A stretch of DNA of 64,000 bases from Ligustrum vulgare (Eukaryota; Streptophyta; Magnoliopsida; Lamiales; Oleaceae), in the NCBI GenBank assembly GCA_963555705.1, contig OY743177.1:744001-808000 (forward strand), in the 5' to 3' direction. The position numbers and the translations under genes were made by a program. Shown here one piece after another: positions 58,651-64,000 of the stretch. Every line of letters starts with the position of its first letter. Positions within the stretch are counted from its first letter, which is position 1. Below the pieces are notes generated by a model. It saw nothing but the letters and a program-made list of their open reading frames with translations, was not told the origin of the DNA and made no database searches.

Positions 58651-58993
58651 TTATACAATTGAAAAGGGCGCGGAAAAGAAGCCGGGTTTGGGCGTCAGTT
58701 CAAGAGGAACCGACGCCCAAAACCCAGGTTTGGGCGTCGGTTCAAGGAACCGACGAACAAAACTCGAGTTTGGGCGTCGGTTCCTCTTGAACCGACGCCC
58801 AAACCCAGGTTTTGGGCGTCGGTTCCTTTGAACCGACGCCCAAACCCGGGTTTTGGGCGTCGGTTCCTCTTGAACCGACGCCTTTACTTAAAATTTATTT
58901 ACAAAATTGCCACCGCGTTTTCAATTGGCGTCGGTTGTTACATAAAACGACGCGTATTCCCCATTTTTTATGCGCGATTTTGTACTAGTGATT

Positions 58994-59600
58994 TTATGGT
59001 ATTTCCAATTAAACCTAGGTTATTATAGCAACAACTAATTTCCAAAATCTCAGTCATGCTCCAATATAAGTGACAAGTTAATGACAAGTTAAGTGCTCAG
59101 ATAATCGAGTCTAATATGGATAAATAATCAAATAAAAACACAGATTATGGTGTTATCCATTATTCTAGCTAAAGGTGTACTTAAATTCTAGTAAATACTG
59201 CAATCATTGGCGGCAAGCCATTCAACTACACTGAACTAGACTCTATTTTTGTATTTTTCAAATATTTTTGACTTTTTTTTTTTTTGCGTGTTTTATCAGT
59301 TATACAAACTTGAATAGCAATCAAAATAGTTGTCAAAAATCACATAAGCATCCTGATACTTCTCCCACCCCAAACGAGTGTTTTGATATTGTTTAAAATG
59401 GATTTTTTTAAATGAATAGTGATTTTTAGGAGAGTGGATGGTTGAAAAGTCAAATATTGTGATCTTAACTTTTAATGGATGATTGAGATTAAGTACTGTA
59501 GAAAATTGAGAAATTTTTAATGAAAACCAAACAAGGGCTAAGATTATACATTGTCCCGACTCCCAATGTAAAACAAAATAAATTAAAATAAGAGAAAAGG
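58994..59600. other. Intergenic DNA
   Basis: No gene or repeat recognised. Confidence 0.5.
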
Positions 59601-59708
59601 ATCAATTATTCCCGGTGAAAGCTGTGTAGAAGATGCTACTGGCAGGATGGATGGCTTGACCGAGGTAGAGGTAGAGGGCGGTTTTGGGTTGTTGGGGCCT
59701 GGCAATGT

Positions 59709-61480
59709 ACTCCTTTGAACCCTGTTCCTGAAATAACGGTTCCCTGGACCCTCTCTTGTCCCCTTGAGTCTCTATGCTTTCTTAAGTGGGTGTATAAGGT
59801 TCCAAAGCTTGTGTGTCTTCAATCCTTTTGCTTACATATTTTTTGATTTGATAGGACAAATATATGCCCACTTGTTGTCCGGAGAGGATTTTGCTCTTCA
59901 TTAAGCACAGTTTAATGCAGGAAATGGGTAAGTTCCCCATATCACTATTATTTTAGTATATTCTTTCTTATACTTCGAGTTTGACTTTTTGAGCTCCTTG
60001 TAGGATCAAGGGAATTTCCTAAGATTTCGTTAAAGGACCTGAAAGCTAAGAAGGTCCCTCCGATCTTGGGAGCCGGTAGCAAGGAGGAGAAGAAGTAGAA
60101 TTCTGTTCTCACTGGTTTTCAGCTAGAGGCTTCCAAAAAAGCTACCGAGGCTTCTAAGAAGGCCTTCAAGGATACCTCCGCCCTCGGATCCTTTGGCTCT
60201 TGGACGCTCTCAGATCCTCCTCCTCTGGCTCCGCTTGCGCAACATCTCCTTGCCATAAAGAAGGAACGTGGTTCCAAACTAATTGCGATCAAGGAAAAAG
60301 AAAGAAAAGCTAAGAAAAGGGAGGAAGTGAAGCTTAAACATACTCCGATTGAGGAAGTAGGGGATGAGGACGATGTCTTGGAGAGGCAGTGGAAGACCAG
60401 CCTCCTCTGAACAGGTTGAAGAAGGGTAAGTGAGGCTCATCTCATGCTGCTGATGTTCCCTTGGGTGGCTCTTCTACCAAGCTCTTAGATTTGTCTAAGG
60501 ATGCAGAGCCATCAGTGGTGCCATCGTTGGATTATACGAAAAGAATGGAGTAGGATGTGGCCTTGGAGCTGGCTCAAATCAAGGATGGTTTGATTCTTAA
60601 ACCATCAATTCTGGATTCTGACGCTTTGGCATCCCTTCCTGAAGCTACCATCGCAATGGACTGCTACTGGACAGAGGGTGGGAGTCCTTCTCCTCTAAAA
60701 GTTCACCTAGGCAGAAGTTGGCCACTATCAAGGCATTGAGTGCCAGAACTTTAGCCTTGATCGATGAGACATAATCGTCCATCCAAGAGCTTGAGCAGAG
60801 GGAGGCGAGTACTAAGGTAGCCATGTGCAACATAGACAACATGGTGTAGGAAATTAAGGATTTGAAGGAATCCTTAGCTACGGCCCGAAGGTCTCTCCAA
60901 GAAGAAAATAACTCCTCAAGAGCCTTAAAGGAGGACAATGAACCGCTGAAGAAAGACCTTATTTCAACGGAGGTTGACATGGCTAACCTTTGTAAGAAGT
61001 ATGAACATGCTTTTCAGGCTCAAATTGTAACTGCTGATGCCCTTGCCGAGTCTAATACCATGAAAGGAAAACTTTTTGATGAGGTGGCCAATCTGAAAGA
61101 CGAGTTGGAGAAGGAGGCCAAGTAGAAAGAGAAGGAGGTTCTGGCTCAAGCCTAAGAGAAGTGTAGTCTTTTGGAGTGAAGTGTAGAGGCTAAGGTGGCC
61201 GAGAGTATTCAAGGCTTCAATGATACCTTTGAGAACACAGAAGAGTATGGGTTGATGCAGAGAATCTTTGGTAACATTGGTGTCCGGATGGCTCTAAGGG
61301 ATGTAAAGGAGGCTTTCCCTAACTTGGATCTCTCCAAGATTGAGGTTTTATACCCAGAGCCACAGGATGTGGACGAAGATGACTTTGCTGCCGACCCTGC
61401 TAACTCCACCAAAGGTGCTTTAGCTAAGGATGCCCCCATTGGTGGTGGTTCTGCTAGAGATACTCCTCCCCTTTCTTGAT
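59709..61480 (+). pseudogene. Antisense additional ORF of a Tat-lineage gypsy element, decayed
   Basis: Plus-strand coding traces run opposite to the pol remnant at 62456-62648. A piece near 59709-59801 ends at AAG|GTTCC. An exon 59855-59927 (after TTGATAG; DKYMPTCCPERILLF) joins in phase across a 76-nt GT-AG intron to 60004. The main exon then reads SREFPKISLKDLKAKKVPP, a Pro-rich part (SDPPPLAPLAQHLL), Lys/Glu-rich coiled-coil stretches (RRSLQEENNSSRALKED, MANLCKKYEHAFQAQ) and a conserved-looking end (EYGLMQRIFGNIGVRMALRD, then VLYPEPQDVDEDDFAADP). At least five in-frame stops interrupt it. Proteins of this type ('putative gypsy type transposon') are known as extra ORFs of Tat elements, often antisense. 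Function unknown. Confidence 0.55.
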
Positions 61481-62455
61481 TTTTCTTTTTCTTTTTTTTT
61501 TTTCTTTTTTTGTAATTGAAATTGACTAGATTGATTATTTTAGTATTTGTAATGACTCATTTCCATGAGTAGTTCTTTTTGTGAATTCAATGTTAAACAT
61601 TGTGGTATTTTCTTTTTAACTTGACCTGAATGAGTAGTACGCAACGTAGAGTAAGTAGTTCTCCACATGGAGGTTTGTGTTTGATGACAGTCCGTCAAAC
61701 CTAAGCAAAGATATTCATGTTTCATTGGTTTTGTTTGTTTGAAAGGAAGTTTTCTTCAACTTTGGATGTTCCTATCGTGGTAGATTCCTTGGCTTCAAAC
61801 ACAACTCCATAAAGTGGCGATTGGCCTTTCAATTTTTATGCAATGTAGGATCCTATGTTTAAAAATAAAAAAATAAAAAAATAAAAAAAAAATCTTTTGT
61901 TTAATCTGAACTAGGGCTAAGCAAATAATGGCTTTTCAGACCGTGACATGGAACATTGTAAGGAACATTTAGGGATTCCATGGTTTTGTTGCAAGGATTT
62001 CGTGTCAAGGAGATTACCTGGGAATGGCAGAGTCCCTTGTTTTTAATGAGCCAAATGAACATCATGCCATATTGCTATTGTGAGTTTAGGTTGAATTTTT
62101 TCCCAAGATGCCAACCTTAATAGTATTGCCATGTAATGACTTTATTTATGGTGTAGCTAAGTTATGACTATTAGTTAGATCTGGTTTTTATTTGAGGTGC
62201 TTGTGCTAAGCCCAATATGAAATGCGATCCTTGTTGTTGGAGTCCCTTGTTGAGGGATTTGTTATAAATTTGTTTAGGTCCTTTTGATGTGTATGACCGG
62301 ATTTTTCCTCGGATGTGAGCTTATATGATGTTATCGACTATAACTTTAGACCAATTGTTACTTATAAAAAATGAGAAAGCTAGCCAAGTTAAGAAAACTA
62401 TTTTTCGCATAGCTTAGGAATGTAGTGTATGCGTGGCATGCGAACAATGGCTCAT
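61481..62455. other. Spacer of the Tat-lineage remnant
   Basis: Non-coding, with T-rich and A-rich runs. It lies between the convergent 3' ends of the antisense ORF and the pol remnant, as expected for the 3' part of such an element. Confidence 0.4.
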
Positions 62456-62648
62456 TTATTGATAATAACGGCGTTGGTGGTCGGCGTTCCATGGATTAGG
62501 TAATGACCTTCCCGAGAGATCCTCTATCATGTAAGTCCCTGGTACCACTTCGGATGTAACCTTGCAAGGTCCCTCCCAGTTGGGCTCTAGAGTACCTACT
62601 CCAAATTCTTGAATCGATGGGAGTACCTTTTTCAAAACAAGGTATCCA
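62456..62648 (-). pseudogene. C-terminal end of Tat-type gypsy integrase
   Basis: The minus strand reads GYLVLKKVLPSIQEFGVG, then LEPNWEGPCKVTSEV, PGTYMIEDLSGRSLP and NPWNADHQRRYY, ending at TAA (62458-62456). The GDLVLRK and PNWEGP...PRPWNA..LRKYY pattern is the conserved tail of Tat-lineage integrases. Upstream of 62648 the frame is lost (TAA) in AT-rich DNA, so only the tail remains. Confidence 0.8.
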
Positions 62649-62890
62649 ATTTAAAAAATCTCCAAGAGAATAATAATTTACAAATATAAAAATAATAAAA
62701 TTATATAAAAAGCTTATCGAAAAAACTATTCCTTTTTCACGGCATAGAAAACATGCAATTTCTCAAAAAACTAAGTCATTTTATAATCTCAGCATTTTCT
62801 ACACAGATTTAAATACAAATTAATCAGCAGGAATTTTTATTTCCAAAAAAAAAAAAAAAAACAAATGCATTCAGGCGGGAAACTATGTGC

Positions 62891-62935
<45 letters not shown>

Positions 62936-63380
62936 AAAATGAAGATTAAGATAGAGATAATATAGATGATCTTGGAAAACCAGTTTATGGACTATTCAAT
63001 AAGACAATTTATTCTGTCTCACGTCCATACAAAATAGCAAACCTTACCGTTAAATATATAATTAATAAAAACATATTATGTCATTAACTTGACAACAATT
63101 GAAGAAAATTACAATCATAAACCATTTGATTAATTTATTTATTACGAAGTCTAATCCAAATTTTAACAATTAATTTCGGTGCTTGGGATTCATGTCCACT
63201 TAACCTTTTTTTTCAACAGATTAGAAAAATAAATTCAAATTTAATTGAAATAATAATGTCAAAGTCCTTGTTATTAAATGCTTATTAATTAATAACAATA
63301 AATGTAAGCAATTCAAACAAAATTCTAGGATTAATTAAGGCTAACTAATTTCAAAGCATTCTATTTTAGGTAAATATAGA
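62649..63380. other. AT-rich intergenic DNA
   Basis: Contains a (TA)n run at about 62895-62932. No gene or defined element. Confidence 0.5.
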
Positions 63381-63600
63381 AGTTACAAACAAACGCAATA
63401 AATGCATAAGGTTATTTTTGGAAGGTTTTTAGGCGAGAAAACAAATTTTGACGGCTATTTTACTTTTATATATAGTATAGATATAGAAGTTACAAACAAA
63501 CACAATAAATGCATAAGGTTATTTTTGAAAGGTTTTTAGGCGGAAAACAAATTTTCACAGCTATTCTGCTTTTATATATAGTATAATATAGATATAGATA
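63381..63600 (-). mobile_element. Tandemly duplicated Helitron-like 5' ends
   Basis: Two copies of about 106 bp (GAAGTTACAAACAAAC..CAATAAATGCATAAGG through TTTTATATATAGTATA). On the minus strand each starts like a plant Helitron (TCTATACTATATATAAAAG). The body would extend left; no 3' terminus was identified. Confidence 0.45.
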
Positions 63601-64000
63601 ATCTACGTGTAACTTCAAAAAAATTCATACTTTTAAAAATTCATTGTCTAAAAAATTACAATTTCAAACAACATTACTTGAAATAATGGGTTTCAAACAG
63701 GGGCTTAAGTACATATTCTCAAAGGACTATTGAAAAACTCATTTTACATGTAATGAGGGCTTAAATAAGGATTAAATATGTTTACAAGAAAAAAGTAAAA
63801 TACATAAAGGAAGAGTGTACTGACCTATTTTTTCATCAAAATATATTTCTTAAAATGGTAAGTAATATTAATTAACTATATATTATTCATTTTGGACACA
63901 TTTCATATTTAAAATAATCCAATTGAATGCATTTTTAAATAACCGCCTTTTCCTAGTCTCTAAGTTTCTTGATCCGCCTTCCCTTCTTGAAAATCAATTA
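63600..64000. repeat. Dispersed repeat R, copy 2 (cut by window end)
   Basis: Matches 32035-32457 along its whole length with scattered substitutions and indels, and continues past the window edge. Confidence 0.7.

Larger units (their letters stand above)
53517..58990 (-). mobile_element. CACTA transposon copy 3, 5474 bp, without TNP2
   Basis: Ends CACTAGTACAGAAA and TTTTGTACTAGTG, target duplication ATT (53514-53516 and 58991-58993). Left array 53517-53910, right array about 58685-58990. The protease gene (57567-54242) is present, but the whole TNP2 coding region is missing; its leader acceptor survives at about 57740-57760. Confidence 0.93.

Noticed and set aside
59601..59700. Open stretch starting MDGLTEVEVEGG upstream of the antisense ORF
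   Set aside because: Its frame does not join the next exon-like piece and stops within about 25 codons.

Overview
This window is plant nuclear DNA, most likely from a eudicot. It is AT-rich, has no operon-like coding, and carries plant-type introns (GT...AG), TC-rich leaders and plant-specific transposons. The species cannot be named from the sequence. Almost everything recognisable is mobile DNA in nested layers; the only candidate host gene is a small split gene on the minus strand at the left edge.

Layout. (1) 337-1073: exons of a putative small host gene (minus). (2) 1480-14743: an LTR retrotransposon without recognisable coding, in minus orientation, ends TGTTGG...CCAACA, target duplication AAATT. 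It is split by a 9.25-kb CACTA (En/Spm) transposon at 3688-12935. (3) 15310-28201: a young, structurally complete Athila-type Ty3/gypsy element (LTRs of 1450 and 1439 bp, tRNA-Asp primer site, gag-pro-RT-RNaseH-integrase, a third ORF, target duplication AACAC). Its RT is broken by a 64-bp tandem duplication. (4) 28500-30155: a copia leader and gag remnant cut by the subterminal array of a second CACTA family. (5) 30245-39424: AT-rich DNA with a Stowaway MITE, a dispersed repeat, a MULE-like element (34151-35598) holding a 397-bp CACTA derivative and leader-like sequence, a large fold-back element, and a Mutator-type MITE with a perfect 9-bp target duplication. (6) 40751-46812: a 6.06-kb CACTA deletion derivative inside exon-like sequence that ends near a Helitron-like 3' terminus at 48510. 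(7) 49347-52985: a solo LTR, then a minus-strand gypsy LTR remnant interrupted by a 1.35-kb Helitron. (8) 53073-58990: a fold-back MITE and a third large CACTA (5.47 kb). (9) 59600-62650: wreckage of a Tat-lineage gypsy element with an antisense additional ORF. (10) 63380-64000: tandem Helitron 5' ends beside a second copy of the dispersed repeat.

The most coherent system is the CACTA family. Four members share ends (CACTAGTACAGAAA / TTTTTGTACTAGTG) and subterminal arrays of GGCGTCGGTT. The three large members also share a GC-rich leader exon, a TNP2-type transposase gene (whole, truncated or removed), and an 11-exon gene whose C-terminal half is a Ulp1-like (C48) cysteine protease. The 9.25-kb copy has an intact TNP2 but two frameshifts in the second gene. 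The 6.06-kb copy has lost most of TNP2 through a microhomology deletion. The 5.47-kb copy has lost all of TNP2 but keeps nearly all of the second gene. Each large copy also holds two copies of a conserved roughly 50-nt stem-loop module, one before TNP2 and one in a late intron of the protease gene.
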